Origin: Annona cherimola
Lineage: Eukaryota; Streptophyta; Magnoliopsida; Magnoliales; Annonaceae
Direction: 5' to 3'
NCBI GenBank assembly: GCA_030490835.1
Contig: CM059974.1
Coordinates: 5,959,501 to 6,023,500, forward strand
Length of the DNA: 64,000 bases
Shown: positions 37,121-50,104 of the stretch, in pieces
Layout of the letters: every line of letters starts with the position of its first letter
Position numbering within the stretch: position 1 is the first letter of the stretch
The notes under the pieces: generated by a model
What the model saw: only the letters and a program-made list of their open reading frames with translations
What the model was told of the DNA's origin: nothing
The model's database searches: none
Program-made: the position numbers and the translations under genes

Positions 37121-37402
37121 GGGTGTGTTTAGAAAGTAATAAAAAATTTGTTTGAAAAGTATTCGATATAAAAGTTTTTGAAATAAGAGAAAATGATGTA
37201 ATATGATAGGTGTAATGATGAAGAATAAAGTTAAAATAGATAAGTTAGTTGTATTGGTAATTGTGCATAAATAATTAAAAGATAGGATAGTTTGTATAAA
37301 AAATGTGGAGAAATAATTTAAAAATAGAATAATTGTAGAAGGTGAAAAGTTTTAGATTGAAAAGTTTTAAATGAAAATTTTTATCTATTAACAAATACAC
37401 CA
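37121..37402. mobile_element. Family A MITE copy
   Basis: The copy starts GGGTGTGTTTAGAAAGTAAT and ends ACAAATACACC, an imperfect inverted pair. The body matches the reference copy at 15725 (TTAGTTGTATTGGTAATTGTG, AAAAGTTTT ends) in the same orientation. The target site is unclear. Confidence 0.65.
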
Positions 37403-38399
37403 CTAATTTTAGGAATGGAAAACATGTATAAAAATGATACACAGTGCATAACAACTAAAACTAAATAATAATAAAATATTTAGACTCATAAATGAATACA
37501 TAGAAAATAACAACTAAAATTATTTACAACGAGGAAAAATATTATTAGATAATCGAGATATCAAATATATTAAAAAGGAAAGAAGATAAATAACTGTATA
37601 ATTAAATCTCTATCTTTTTTTGTTAATTTTTTTTTTTTACAATATCACTCTCACCTTACAATTTTCATCTTACATAGCACATTAATGTAGGAGAAGACCA
37701 ATACTTTTTGAATGGAAGACACAAAGTTCCTAACAAGATTGAAACTCAAACCATCTAAACACAAGCCAAGGCTTTTAACGATTGAGATAGGCACATGTTG
37801 GAAATCTCTACCTTTTTTAATTTCTTAGACAATTACTTTAGTATATAAGGCTCTCTAAATGTACGAAAAGGGTTAGAAACATGTAGCTCATCCATTATTT
37901 TTTAAAAAGACTATTTTCCTAACTCTACTCATGCAATACAAAGAATATAGGCCAAGTGTCTTATAATTTTGTGAAGATGACATAAATTTATTTTGTAGTC
38001 TTAAATGTGATCAATGGATTACGCTAACATGGTAGACATAAATAGTTATTTTATCCACTATTACAAAAACTAATTTGCTTAATGGAGGTCATGATGGGCA
38101 CATTGAGACAACTGAAATTGAAGTAGAATTGAAATGAGAGAAAATAATAAATTTTCCAAAGAAAAAAGATCTAATGGGCTGAAAATTTTACTGAAAATTT
38201 ATGAGGAAAAATAATATATTAGTCAATGACAATGAGTACAATAATATCTACATATGATGCTTGACAAAAGCTTTACATGTAAGTGAAAGATGCTATAGGA
38301 AGGGTGTAAGGATTGTCCTTTTAAGTGGAAAGAAGAGTCGAGTCCGTCTTAGGTTATTAAATATTGCTTGAATGAGCATGATCTTCCTAACTACGAGGC
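37403..38399. other. AT-rich intergenic region beside the gypsy remnant
   Basis: No domain-bearing frame is present. 37680-37810 has a plausible reversed tRNA-like (SINE) block, AAACTCAAACCATC. Part of 37900-38399 may be decayed pol sequence continuing the minus-strand gypsy remnant, but I cannot match it. Confidence 0.3.
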
Positions 38400-39300
38400 T
38401 TGATAAAGATACCAGAGTTTTATGAATAATTTTTTTTTATTAGAAATATTTATTGATATTACTTGCCTTCTACAAGTGACCGTGTTCGATGAGGTAAGTT
38501 TTTTATCCTCTTAAGAGGTTTAGTGATAAGCTCTCATGACCAAGGAGCTTGCGTATAAAGAAGAAGTAAAGTAATAGCTATGGGCTATCCTCTTATCCTC
38601 GTGAATGATGTCTTTCTTATGCTTAGTAGGGAAGTTTAGGCGTAGGTAATATGTAGACAGGGTTGCTTGAAAACAATAGAATGTTGCTTTGTCAATGATA
38701 ACATTAGAAGTCAATGAGAAATCAACAACAAAAAAGTTAACCTCCATAGTATGAGAATAGATGTCTTAGGGAGACAAATAGAAGTGATGATGATTAATAT
38801 TCTTAGAGTGACCAACGAAATTGGAGGAGCAACGAGTAGAGTCAAAAGATCCTAGTATTCATGCCCATTCATTTATAAGTATGCGGAAAAAGAATATCAA
38901 CTAAATTATCAAAATCAATGAACACATGATGAATAACTAAATTATTGAAATTGACTAGAATGACGAGAGAGCCATTGCATGGATTTGTAACATTCCTTGC
39001 ATTCATCATAAGTGAATATAAGGAGAATGACTTTTTTCATTCATTTGGTAGGGACATTATCAAGTCAAAGGACATCTTTGTTGTAGTTTAGTCGTTTGGG
39101 TTGGAGTTGGATGGATGCTAGTGTTGGATCTAGTATGCCTATCCTAGGCTAAGCGATTCTGTACTTGGATAGCTAGCCATCTCATATCTTCTCCACTAGC
39201 ACAATCAAATTGAAAATAGTCCTCCATTAAATGGCTAACCTCTTCATGAAAGTAAAAGTATGGTTTTAATTGCAAATTTGCATTGAGGTTTTAAGTCTGA
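38400..39300 (-). pseudogene. Decayed Ty3/gypsy gag-protease remnant
   Basis: Read on the minus strand from 39280 downward, a degenerate gag-end motif YFYFHEEVSHLMEDYF resembles the family's YCRFHRDHGHDTEDC. It is followed near 38930 by HHVFIDFDNLVDILF, the position of the aspartic-protease signature (IDSGSSADILF). A 75-codon open piece at 38520-38747 (VNFFVVDFSLTSNVI, STYYLRLNFPT) matches the stretch after the protease (FLVVDCPSAYNAILGRPTL, STYHLKLKFPT). The catalytic D-S-G reads D-F-D and several stops interrupt the frame. No LTRs, reverse transcriptase or integrase were found. It is an old, inactive fragment. Confidence 0.7.
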
Positions 39301-40308
39301 GAGACTGATAATAACAAGTTTGATATTGGTATGATGAAAGAGCTAATATCAAGAAGTGTTGAGTGGGGTATAACAGGAGAGACCAACTACTCTTTTTGTT
39401 GTCATTACAATGGTCGTAGCTTAAACATCATGATGATGGAGGCTTTGCCCATGGAAATACTTAGAGGAGTGGTCACAACGTTGGTTAAAATAATAGTCTT
39501 GTTGTTATTCTAAATTACGATCTTAGCATTAGGTTAGGTTAGGTTAGAGTAGAGGCTTTAGCCTCGTTGAACACTATTTTACACATAATAAATATATGCG
39601 ACGCACAAATTTAGCACCATTTAAGAGTAAATACTTCAAAAATAAATATGCATAATATGCAACAAGAATCATATATAAATTAATGTATATAGATGAATAA
39701 CATAAATGATTTAGATGTAAAAATATCTCAAAAGAAAATAAACAACCTGTTATATTGAATTATTTTGCTATTTTTATTATCTTAATTCTAATTCTTTATT
39801 TCATTAGTTGGCTAATATTAATAATTAAATTCTTTTTTCTTTTGATACTTTCTTTCTCACATACCACATGTGAATGGATTGCCGTGTTAATTGGTGATTG
39901 CCTCGTGACTTAATAGGATAAAAAAGCTCGATGCCAATTCAATTCATGGAACAAAATTAGGTTACAATAAATTAAATGTGTTTGATTAATTTCTCTAATA
40001 AGAACCTCGCATGTACTCAGAGGACATTTGTTAACATGCTGCCATAGGGTGGGATGGGAATGTATAGGGGCATGGTTTCTCAGATTAATGATTAATCAAT
40101 TAATAATCATATTTTTTCACTTTCATCACTATATTCTAAACATTTTTCTTACCAACTATACTTTAACATACATATTTATTTAAACTTTATCTCTATTATT
40201 TCATATTAACCACATAATTTTTTAAAATATTTTATTTTCTACTGACTCCATCCTACAATCCTCGCAAAATACAACTTAACGAACTTCCGTTCAGTTATAG
40301 TGGAATTA
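39301..40308. other. Intergenic region
   Basis: A short (TTAGG)n run lies near 39530-39547. 40025-40280 may be a decayed relative of the MITE at 27639 (GTTAACATG near the left, CTTAACGAAC near the right). No gene is recognised. Confidence 0.35.
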
Positions 40309-41743
40309 GATGCCAATAAGGCTCAGAATTGGGACTGGTCGATCCGTGACCTGTTCTTGACTCGATTCGTTTTTAATCGGGTAAAACTAATGTATTTTTG
40401 ACTCGATATAGGGATGAGTCAGAAATTTTGACCCAAATTCAAAAATAGGGTCAAGACGGGTAACCACGTTCTGACTTGAAGAGTCCCGACCCGCTCCGCA
40501 TATATTAATTTATTAAAAATATAAGTCTGTATTTAAATCTTATTGTTATTTTCTTTCAAAATTTTCATATTTTTTATAATTAACTATATCAACAGTAGAA
40601 AATTTATCCAAAAAACACTATAAGAATTAATAAGAAGAATTTGCATACATATATAACTCTTACGTATAATTGTATTTTAATCTATTTTAATAAATTTATG
40701 ATATATATTCTCATATTTTGTTTTAGTAATGATGTGTTTTTAATAATTAGTAAAATATTGAAGCATATAATATTTAAATGTAGTATAGATGTACATTTAT
40801 GTTTGACAGACATATAAATTCTTAAAATTATCTTATTTGACCTATATTATTTACCTTGCTCGTTGTCCCAAAATTAGGGGTGCAACTTGGGTCGGTTCGG
40901 TTTGGGTAGTGGTCCACCCTACCTTTACCCTATTTGTAAAAGGCTTACCCTACCATACCCATTTGTCGGTTCGGTTCCTAGTAAACCCTACCCTACCTAT
41001 TGCCCATAAGGTCGGTTCCGGTTTTGGTTCCAAATCGGTTCATTTAATACTCAAATATTATATTTTTAAAAAATTTCTATGTTATTTTAAATAATGTAAA
41101 ATAATACTCATTTATGTTTTAAAATCATAAGTACATATATTATTGTTTATATTATTATGTAAAAATATGAAGTATAGACCATCATGACCCAATCATTAAA
41201 ATTATTAATATTCGGAAGTCAATGACGTATATATAAATAACGAACAAATACTTCACAAGGTACAAAATTCATTTAAATTTGAATTTATTAAAATATGTGT
41301 GCACATAAGATGTCAGAGGCAAAACATAATACATACTATATAATATATATTATACATATATATAATTATGGATCTAATTAATTATCTATATGGTACCGAT
41401 GCGGGTCGGTTCTGGGTACCCAACGTATCTACCCTACCCATACCCTATTTGAGAAGGTAGGTAATAATTTGTACTCTACCCATACCCATAAGTAGTATTT
41501 TCTACCTTACCCTACCCAAATTAGGGTTAGTTCAGTGGGCACCCATGGGCACCCTACCCAAGTTGCATCCCTACCCGAAATCAGTCCGATATCAGGACCT
41601 ATTTAAAAAAATTGAGGGTCAAATCGACCTTATCTCAACTTGATATAAAAATAAGGTTAAACTGAATTTTTAAAAAGTAGGGTCAGGTTTGGGCAAACTC
41701 TGACCAGGTATGACCTACCCCGATTCCCACCCCTAGATGCCAA
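40309..41743. mobile_element. Older hAT element interrupted by a younger hAT
   Basis: The outer element is 40317-41735, with an 8-bp duplication GATGCCAA on both sides (40309-40316 and 41736-41743). Its ends, TAAGGCTCAGAATTGGGAC and the complement TAGGGGTGGGAATCGGGGT, match at about two thirds of positions. Subterminal zones carry AGGGTCAA and CGACCC motifs in inverted arrangement. It has no coding capacity. The interruption at 40875-41573 is a second hAT. Confidence 0.75.
40867..41581. mobile_element. Younger hAT nested in the older one
   Basis: The element is 40875-41573 (699 bp). Ends TAGGGGTGCAACTTGGGT and complement TAGGGATGCAACTTGGGT match at 17 of 18. The target duplication is CCCAAAAT (40867-40874) and CCCGAAAT (41574-41581), 7 of 8. 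Subterminal CCCTACC and GGGTCGGTTC motifs resemble those of the Pack-hAT at 8523, so both probably used the same transposase. There is no coding frame. Confidence 0.85.
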
Positions 41744-42595
41744 AGGCAGCCTCTAGGAATCATTGTGCTACCATTTTATCGATTTAAATGTTCAGCCATC
41801 CTTCCTTAACAGTTGGGCTCATGAATTTGGGACGTCTAGTAGTCATTCAAATACATCATCTATACCGTCGAAGAAAAACATTAGTGAACATGTTGCCACC
41901 TATACATCGGTTGTTAGTTAAAATATCACGTATTTTACCAATTATTAGTAACAATATTATGTCTTTTATATAGTTTATAAATTTTCATTTTTATGTGGAC
42001 CTATATGTGTATCTAGTATATATATAAATTTGTTAAATAAAAAAGTATATATACGAAAATTTGTAGTATTTTTTAATTTTTGTTTTTTTTTTTATAAAAT
42101 TTTAAATTTTAAGAAATTTACCAATTTTCATGTATGGGGGAGTCTGAGATTAAAACTAAAATAAGAATAAACACGAAAACTTTCAAACTTATTAAGTATT
42201 GAATGATTGCTCGTATATATACATGATAATACCTTTTTTCCGAAGTTCAAACACCATAATTAGTCTTTTTATTTTCTCCATCACATTTTACCTCAATTTC
42301 GAAGGTTTAAAATCTTTTCTTTTATTGAAGTAACTTAAAATCTCTTCTTAGGAGCATTATTATATATATATATATATATATATTACATAATCTCAATTCG
42401 TATTACAATCAGGCACGAGAAATTCTTACAATTTATCACCTACGATATATATTCTGATTCATAGCAACATGCTCTTTTGATATATATATATATATATATA
42501 CATACATACATACATACATATTCTGAGTCATCCCAACATGCACGAGACAAGCCTTTGGTTGATTTTGAAAAAGGCGTCGGGGAAGGGAAAGATGG
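41744..42595. other. Intergenic region with TA and CATA microsatellites
   Basis: (TA)n lies at about 42359-42382, and (TA)n followed by (CATA)n at about 42480-42522. No gene is recognised. Confidence 0.5.
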
Positions 42596-42930
42596 GACCT
42601 GGTCGTATGCTCCTGGGTGCATAAACCTATTTTTTTATTTTTTATTTTTTTTATAAAACTGTTAATTTAAGTGATTTAACATATTTATTAATTTTTATCA
42701 TTTTTGAAGTTTTTTAGATATTTATTTTTTATTTTTGAAAATCAGTGGCATTTTAGTAATTTTAATTACCTAAGATGCCACTAATTTTTAAAAATAAAAA
42801 TAAAAATATAAAATACTCCAAAAATGATAAAAATTTATACAAATATTAAATACACCTAGATTAAAAATATTGTAAAAAAAAATTCAAAAAAAACTAAAAC
42901 AAAATGGGTGTATGCACCCGGGAGCATATG
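42596..42930. mobile_element. Foldback MITE (family B), copy 2
   Basis: Ends TATGCTCCTGGGTGCATAAACC and the complement of GGTGTATGCACCCGGGAGCATA are inverted. Arms of about 130 bases meet at the core AATCAGTGGCATTTTAGTAA against AAGATGCCACTAATTTTT. The whole copy could fold into one long hairpin. There is no coding frame. Confidence 0.75.
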
Positions 42931-44066
42931 ATCGGTTACCGAGAAAGATATGGATTTATAAAGTGCGTAACGTAACCTAATAAGCCTTTAGACTTTTCAA
43001 AACATTGGTCTAGCATTGAAATTAAAAAAATGCATAAGAACAAAATTAGTATTGCATTCTCAAAAGATGAATATTATTGAATTCAAGTTACTAAAATTTT
43101 AGTTTGAGCCAAACCGTAGCGATAGAGTTTTCTTTAATACAATCATTGAAGTTATTTTTTTAAACAATCGAAGAAAGATATGGGTGACAGCGGACAGTTG
43201 AAATTATTAGTAATTTCACTGAAATCAAGGTGTGGATTGAAAAAAAATGGAGATATGAGACATCGTTACTGCTAAAAAGGAATGCTAATTAAAGATGTAT
43301 AGAAGAAGCTAAGGCTGCTTTTGATTTTCGCATCCCTTGAAATAAATGAAGAAGTGTTAAATAAAGTCGACTATTTTGGCAGTCCAAAGCTTATGCAAGC
43401 AATGTGTGTTTGACATGCGCAATGTAGTTAACGACACTGTCTACACCGAAGCCACTTCCACTTAAAAATGCTTTCCTTTAGTGTTCTATTCCTGAAAAAT
43501 AATAAAAAACAAAAAGTTGTTCACTGAATTAAAGGGCGGAATTCTATTAATCATCTTACAATTAATATATATATATATATATATCCATCTATCTTCCTCC
43601 TCAATCTCAATAAAACATATGTTCTCCAGCAATGCTAGCATCACATAAACAACCGGAAAATAGAGTCCAGAAATGATTCTTTCCTGCCAACTTTGAAGTT
43701 AATTAAATAAAATTCGCAGTATATTATCTTTTTCTAGTTTCATGCAAGTTGGAAGGGTTGCATTCTCCTTTCATATAACAAGAAGCTGTCATACCGTTGG
43801 ATAACGAAGTCTACCCTTAGTTTACATACTTTCGTTGTTCTTTTTTAATTATTTTCTTTTTATACAAACTACTTGTGGGAGCTCATTTTACCGATGTTGC
43901 GACGCCAACAGAAATCTGATCGATACAGCAAATATCATCCAGTGGTCAGCCTGCATCATACTCCATGGTAAATTGGTAATTCGTCCAAAGCTACCTTGTT
44001 TGGGCTAGTATATGTTGGTAGGATCACTTTCCAAAACTCATCGAAATATTAATTAATATGCATTTT
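42931..44066. other. Intergenic region
   Basis: It has AT-rich DNA and a (TA)n tract at about 43565-43583. I found no gene, transposon ends or RNA gene. Confidence 0.4.
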
Positions 44067-44273
44067 GAACCACCAGTGGATGCCTCGGCCAGGTGTTCGA
44101 TTCTTTGGCCTCTTGAAGTGGAATTATTTTACAATTTCTTTTTATCGTGGGGTAAAAACAGATTCCTCCCATTATGGAAGTGTTATAGAAAATTCCCCCG
44201 TAGTCGTAAGGATTATGAACAACTTGATTGTAATTTAAGTTGTCATGATGTATAAATATCAATAAAAAATTAA
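44067..44273 (+). mobile_element. SINE-like element
   Basis: A B-box-like GGTGTTCGATTC lies near 44091, and the tail ATGATGTATAAATATCAATAAAAAA is nearly identical to the tail of the SINE at 26690. A weak flanking repeat (ATATGCATTTT and AAATGCACTTT) is consistent with a target duplication. The 5' head seems truncated. It probably belongs to the same SINE family. Confidence 0.5.
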
Positions 44274-44869
44274 AATGCACTTTCTTGTAATCATCATTTA
44301 TAACGAAACTAATTTTAATTTTACTATTTTTGTGTTTAATAATATGTCATAAAAATTAGAAAACTGGTTTTTTGGAATTATAAAAGAAGAAATAAAACAT
44401 GTATTTTCATATATCGTAATCCACATAATGATAATTTTATAGTTAATAAATAATTTTAAAATTAAACAACGATCACGGTCAAACCCCTTTTATATTCTGT
44501 TTAGGAGTAAGATAAGATCAAAAAATGCTGCTGTGTATTAAAAATAAGAAAATTTATATTAAAACTGAGAACAATGGTAAAAGAAATGTAAAAAAATAGG
44601 TTACTATTTTTTTAGAATAAAAATATTTTAAAAAATGTAACATTCTTTCATCCTATTCTTATTCCCTTTCATCCGCGAACAGGTGCCAATCTAGTGCATC
44701 TAGGCACAAATTGTTTAGCTTTCGTCTATGTGTTGGGTTTTTTATATTTATATTTTTTTTTACTAAAATATGTGCCACGCTATATCAAATTTTATAATTT
44801 TAACGTTAAAAATATTGGTGATATTTCCATGTGCTACTCACAAAAATGTTTATTTCTATTTTCAAAATT
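44274..44869. other. AT-rich intergenic region
   Basis: No repeats or frames I can support. Confidence 0.4.
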
Positions 44870-45960
44870 CAAACAATATTTACAACGTGGCCTCACATTT
44901 TGCGACTCCAGCCATGTATTTATTCGCTGCTGCGACAGCCGATGCTTTCTTGAATGGATGGCATCGGCAGGCAATGGTTGAAACTTGGAAGGGCCTCCGC
45001 GGCCTTGTCCATGATCCATGGTCGCCCTCCAGGACAAGCTCATAGCAGCGACGGATCATGCAAACGAAGAAGGATTTGACTGTTTGACCAAGGCCAACGA
45101 GCGCTGCATTTCTTCCGGACGAATCGAGGGCAAAGCGGGGGAAGCGCTGACAGAGACTGACAGAGACGTTCCCGGGCAAATGGCAATGCCATTCGTCTGC
45201 TTTGCTGCACGGGCGGTCGACCGGTTTGATGCGCCGGTTGGGATTGGGCGGGCGGTACAAAAAGAAGGTTTGGGGGAAGCATTGCATATTTGCATTGGGA
45301 GTGAGTCCTCAAAGCTCTCCCCTGACCCAGAGCCACGAGTGCTTCCCCTGCAAACCCATGCAATGGAAGATGCTCTTTGTCGGGCCCGTCTCCTTCCACG
45401 TGTGCAGCGTGGGCCCCAATGCCCGCCTCGTTTCCATCTCCTCGGCGCAGAGCATACATGCATTCAAGGCAACAGCCTCCGCCTCCGCCTCCCCCTCCCC
45501 CTCCTCTAGACCACGTGCCCACGTACACCATCCCGTCCTTATCCACATCGATCCATTCTCTCTGGGACTTTCTACCACGTGCGCACGAGGCACATGTGCG
45601 ACATTAGAGGGCAATGGCATGATCAGAGCACGCATGCACATATGTGATGGCTGGACTGGCTTGGCTTGTCTTTTCCACGATATTTATTTATTTATAGTAA
45701 TGAATAAATAAGCTAAAAGGCAGCCACGGCGTGAAAATTAATTACAGACTGCTTCGCATCGGAAGCAGGAGAAGACGACAAATCGCGGGTCATATTCAAG
45801 AAAAGAGCATCATCAGCGCGCCAAAGTCGCTGCTGGAGATGGAATTGCCAACGCTAGAATCTCATGACATTTCGTGCGGCGAATCCGTGAGCGGACCAAA
45901 TCAACCCCACACCCAAAATCATACGCTGCACTGAAGGACCAACTTCCAGTTATACGCTTG
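44870..45960. other. GC-rich island without a recognisable gene
   Basis: This stands out sharply from the AT-rich surroundings. Long overlapping ORFs occur on both strands in several frames (for example 45018-45509 + and 45040-45546 -), but none shows a known domain. The CT-rich tract at 45476-45506 creates artificial Pro, Gly and Glu runs. Three CACGTG G-boxes lie at 45397-45402, 45512-45517 and 45576-45581. It may be a promoter or CpG-like regulatory island, a decayed gene, or the first exon of an unrecognised or noncoding transcript. Confidence 0.4.
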
Positions 45961-46206
45961 CGCTGCAAGCGTCTGCTTTATCCAACCCCGTCCGAACCAT
46001 CCATTTATTTATGAAATTAATCAAGATGGATGGACAGAAATTTCCCAAATTTCTTATATTATTATTATGATGATCAGATGGTAGGTTCATTTAATTCATG
46101 TGTTAACCAATGACCATGGTGAAGATAAGAGAAGGTGAGAAATCGTGCGGGGAATTCTCCCTCCATGACAACAATCCGTTAGAGATCAACGGCCAGGATG
46201 CACGTG
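45397..46206. promoter_or_regulatory. Cluster of four CACGTG (G-box/ABRE-core) motifs
   Basis: CACGTG occurs at 45397, 45512, 45576 and 46201. CACGTG is the core bound by plant bZIP and bHLH factors. Three copies within 185 bases is dense. No gene is identified beside it, so the target is unknown. Confidence 0.5.
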
Positions 46207-46559
46207 CATGGCAGGACCGCGGGAATGGGGTTGGGCGGCTACACTTTATCCAAAATGATGCCTATTGGCTGGACTGTTGGGGGATAGTTGACCGCTATAT
46301 ATATATATATATTTAAAAGATGGATAGTTAAAAAAAAATGAGACAACCATCCCACCCATCCACATGTGCAGCAGTTGGCCCACAATCTAACGTATGCATC
46401 ATTTATGTCTCTTTCACAACCCAATTTCCCAAAAATTGCACCAAGATTGGCTAGAATTACTCGCCATGTGTTACCCGTTACCTGTTACCCGAATTTATGT
46501 GCAGTCAATTTAGCTTTATCATCCTAATTTGTGTCTAGAAATGATGCTATCCTTATATC
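45961..46559. other. Intergenic region with a TA microsatellite
   Basis: (TA)n lies at about 46297-46312. 46100-46320 has a 68-codon frame with no domain. Confidence 0.35.
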
Positions 46560-46850
46560 ATGTGTAATGTTTTAATGTATCCGTGTGCAAAATCTATTTT
46601 TTAATTTTTATAAAATTCTTAATGCATGTGTATTTAATTTATAAATAAAATTTTACTATTTCTAAATATCTATATTTAAATAAATAAGGAATTTTAGTCA
46701 TTTTTAAATGAATTCCTATTTTTAAGTACAAAATATACACATTTTCAAAAATAGTAAAACGTAATATATATAAGTTATATAGACTTAGATTAATAATTTT
46801 ACAAAAAAATTAAAAATTTTAAAGAAAGTTCTGCACCTCAATGCGTTGAA
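46560..46850. mobile_element. Foldback MITE (family B-like), copy 3
   Basis: AT-rich inverted arms (ATTTTACTATTTCTAAATATC and its inverted relative TTTTCAAAAATAGTAAAACG) meet at the core AGGAATTTTAGTCATTTTTA against TGAATTCCT. The outer end motifs are eroded. It shares arm layout but not the core with copies 1 and 2. Confidence 0.5.
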
Positions 46851-49800
46851 ACAAGACTCATTTAATTTCTTAGAGCAATAGGAAATAGAGATGAAAAATG
46901 AAAATTTCAATTTTATTGGATAACAATGGAAATCTGAAAATGATTTCCATGCACTCATTTTGGCAATATCAAGTAGTCCTCCGAGTTAACCAACAAACTA
47001 TCTTGGTTGGCCAAGGGTGTCGCAGCCTAGCCCCCCATGGGGCTTCAACTCTCATCACCGCCACAACATGGAAGCAATAGTCTTTTGGTACAGACATTGT
47101 ATGAGCAATGGTCTCCAATATGAGGAGCTTTAGCCTCCTTCTTGATATTATAAAGAAAATTTATAGCAGATTTATGGGATTAATTTGTGAGAAAATACAT
47201 AAAATTTCTTATGAATTTGATCTACAATACATACATGGATAGAGAAAAGTGAGATCTTGTGAAGTATAATTCAAGAACATAACAATAAAAAAGTAGTCTG
47301 AGTTTCCGAGAACGCGTACATGCCCAAGCAACACAGACAAACGTAGATACACGACACTTGCATCTCTGTTTGTTGATAAACTAAATGAAAGGATGTACTC
47401 CATAGAACTACATTCTTTTCTGTATTCTAATTAATATTGGCCTCTGCCTCTTTTCAACGTAAAAAAGTAATCAATCTAATGGTGCAACTATTAAATATCT
47501 AATTGTTTAAAACCACACCGATCATTTGCCGTATAATAAAAGCTGATACTATCGATAAGGAGGCGCATGGATATGTAAAATTACATTCTCATTTTTATAT
47601 GGAACCAATTAACGGAAAGTAGGGAATCGACTTCCGAAGAAGTGTACGTGTCCCATTTTCAGGAATCCAAATAAACTCGTAGACTAGTCGATTGATACCA
47701 AAGTAACGTCTTGGCAATTGAGAAGTTTTAGAAATTCCAAAAATTTTGCTCATGTTCCTTGATCCAAGTGGTTTTCTTGCAAAACGACAAAATTTCACTA
47801 ATGATCATGATTTCGTCTTTAATTTATCCACCCCAAAAATGCAGTTTTAAAAAACCCAAGTCTTTCTTTCAATCATGGCATTGCCATCTAAGAGTGAAAA
47901 ACTAAGGATCATAAATGCATGTTGAATCTCATGCATAACAACAAGACAAAACGGGCCATGCATTAGGAAATCAGCAATTGACACTCCTCAGTCATTTGGA
48001 AATTGGAATGTCACTTTCCCGCACCTTTTCTAATTTCAACCATTTTTGCTTCAGCAAAATCGAAAATTTGGTGATGGCCGAAAAACCACAGAAAAATATA
48101 TTATAGATTGCGACATGAAATAAATGACTTGGAACACTACTACCTTTTTTGACTGCACTTGTGTGTCAGCAACCTTCACTTTACAACTTCATGATTGCTA
48201 ATTAAGAACTTGTAAAAGCGAATCTTTTGGGGCTTTCTAAAAGTCAGAATTCCATCATTTCAGAGAAACATTGACGTTATTAAATGCTGCAATTAGATAG
48301 AGAGGTATGATTAGTTGGAAACGTTTTCAACTTAACTCAAAAATGGAAATGCTTGATTTGTGTTTAATGAATGTGATTTTATGAAATCTAAACTCTCAAC
48401 ATGTTTGACATTTCATGTTTAGTTAGAAAATAAAAATTCACACTTAAAATTATATTATGCTATAATATTAATATCAATTAACAATCCATATAAATACTTA
48501 CAATTTTTACCTCAAGTGTGATACATTTATATAGTTTTTTTTTTTTTTTTTTGAAATGATTTTTCTGTAATTATAATTCCCCAAATCAAGCATTTTCACT
48601 TTTGATGTGAGTTGGAGATGTTTCCGGCCAACTAATCATGCCTCTTCGATGTAACACAGAAAGATTTCGTAATTTATTTTATTTATTATCAGTAGAGTGA
48701 AAGTGTTGAGTAGTGGGTAACAGGAGTTCACTGTGCAATGATTATAATTTCGGTGGACGGCATCCTAAGCTCTTAGCTCGGCATCCATAAAATGCCATTT
48801 CACATATGCGGTCAAGAAACATTTTGAATTAATTAACTCCATTGGGGAAGTGTGGCAAAATCGAGAGCTGTTGATGTCAACTAGAGACTGATAAATTAAC
48901 CATTTCTGCCTTGCGCACGCAAACAAGAAAACAATGAGGTTTTTGTTTTGCACGTGAACAACACAATTACACCAATTCACTGTATATTAGAGAAAAACCT
49001 TGAAGTTTTCACTCTCAAGCTGAAGCACAAAAACAAACCCTGTTTATCTGATGGTGTTTATTTCGAACGAATCGAATCAAAATTATTTTTTCCCAAAAAA
49101 AAAAAAAAAAAAGCAAAGGAAGATTGGGATTTCAAAACGTGAAATTCTAAGATTTCTGGTAGGAAAACAAAAGTAAATTTTTTGGCTAAATTAAATTGAA
49201 TATACACGAGTGTTCATTATATGAACCTCATGTTAAAGACATATATATATGTGCATAATTTGTGAATCATTATAGGGAAATGCATGTATAGTTTCATGAT
49301 ATGTGAAAATAAAAATTTCTATAGATCATGACACAAATGTGTCTGGTATCATTACAACAAAATATATTTTTGGCAAAGATATTGACAACTAGTAATAAGG
49401 CATTTGGAACAACATTGGCATCCAGTATATTGTCACTAAAAATTAATAATTTCCATATAACATTCTAACAAACATCTAATAATATCCACATTTTTCCTAT
49501 CTGGTAGACACTTCCATGAAATGTCAGGGAGATTGTTGCCACCACTAGTCGAGCACCTACTGATCCCATTTGCTAAATGGTGGCATAGTAGCAATATAGT
49601 CTAAAACTAATTACTAACAATGCAACATATTTGTTACATTACAATGAAATCTGTTCGTAGTACACTTCTTAGGCCTAGGCCTTTAACTGATGATACATTT
49701 GCATGCAAGAAGGACGATGCCTTTTACATCTTGGAAGTTAACACAACCATACATGGGGTTTTGGGTTCTTATTAATTAAAATCAAACCTTTTTTTTGTCA

Positions 49801-50104
49801 AACTTACTAAATGATAGAAATTATATAAGAAAATTTGAAAGTCAAAAAAATTACTGTGCTTTAAAGATGTAATAAAGGATGCGAACAAGTATTGAGCTCT
49901 AAAAGTAATGCACGCCTTTTTTAGTTAAGACAAAGAGACCAAACCTTGATTAAACTTATTTTCACATTTCATTCAATTGTTAGAAACAATTTTTACAATT
50001 TTTCTTAAAATTAGTAAACCACATGTCAACCTGGCCACATCTTTCCCGGTTGACAGTTAGACCAATCTGACGGAGTGGTTGGTTCTAGTTTTTAAAATAT
50101 TAAA
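46851..50104. other. Gene-free AT-rich region
   Basis: Poly-T lies at 48538-48552 and an A-tract at 49096-49112. At 49353 a CATTACAACAAAAT motif resembles a CACTA terminus, but no partner end was found. Short frames at 47595-47798 and 48765-48980 have no family match. Confidence 0.35.

Noticed and set aside
45018..45546. Long overlapping frames on both strands in the GC-rich island
   Set aside because: Several frames are open at once as expected for GC-rich DNA, and none has a known domain; Gly, Pro and Glu runs come from a CT tract.
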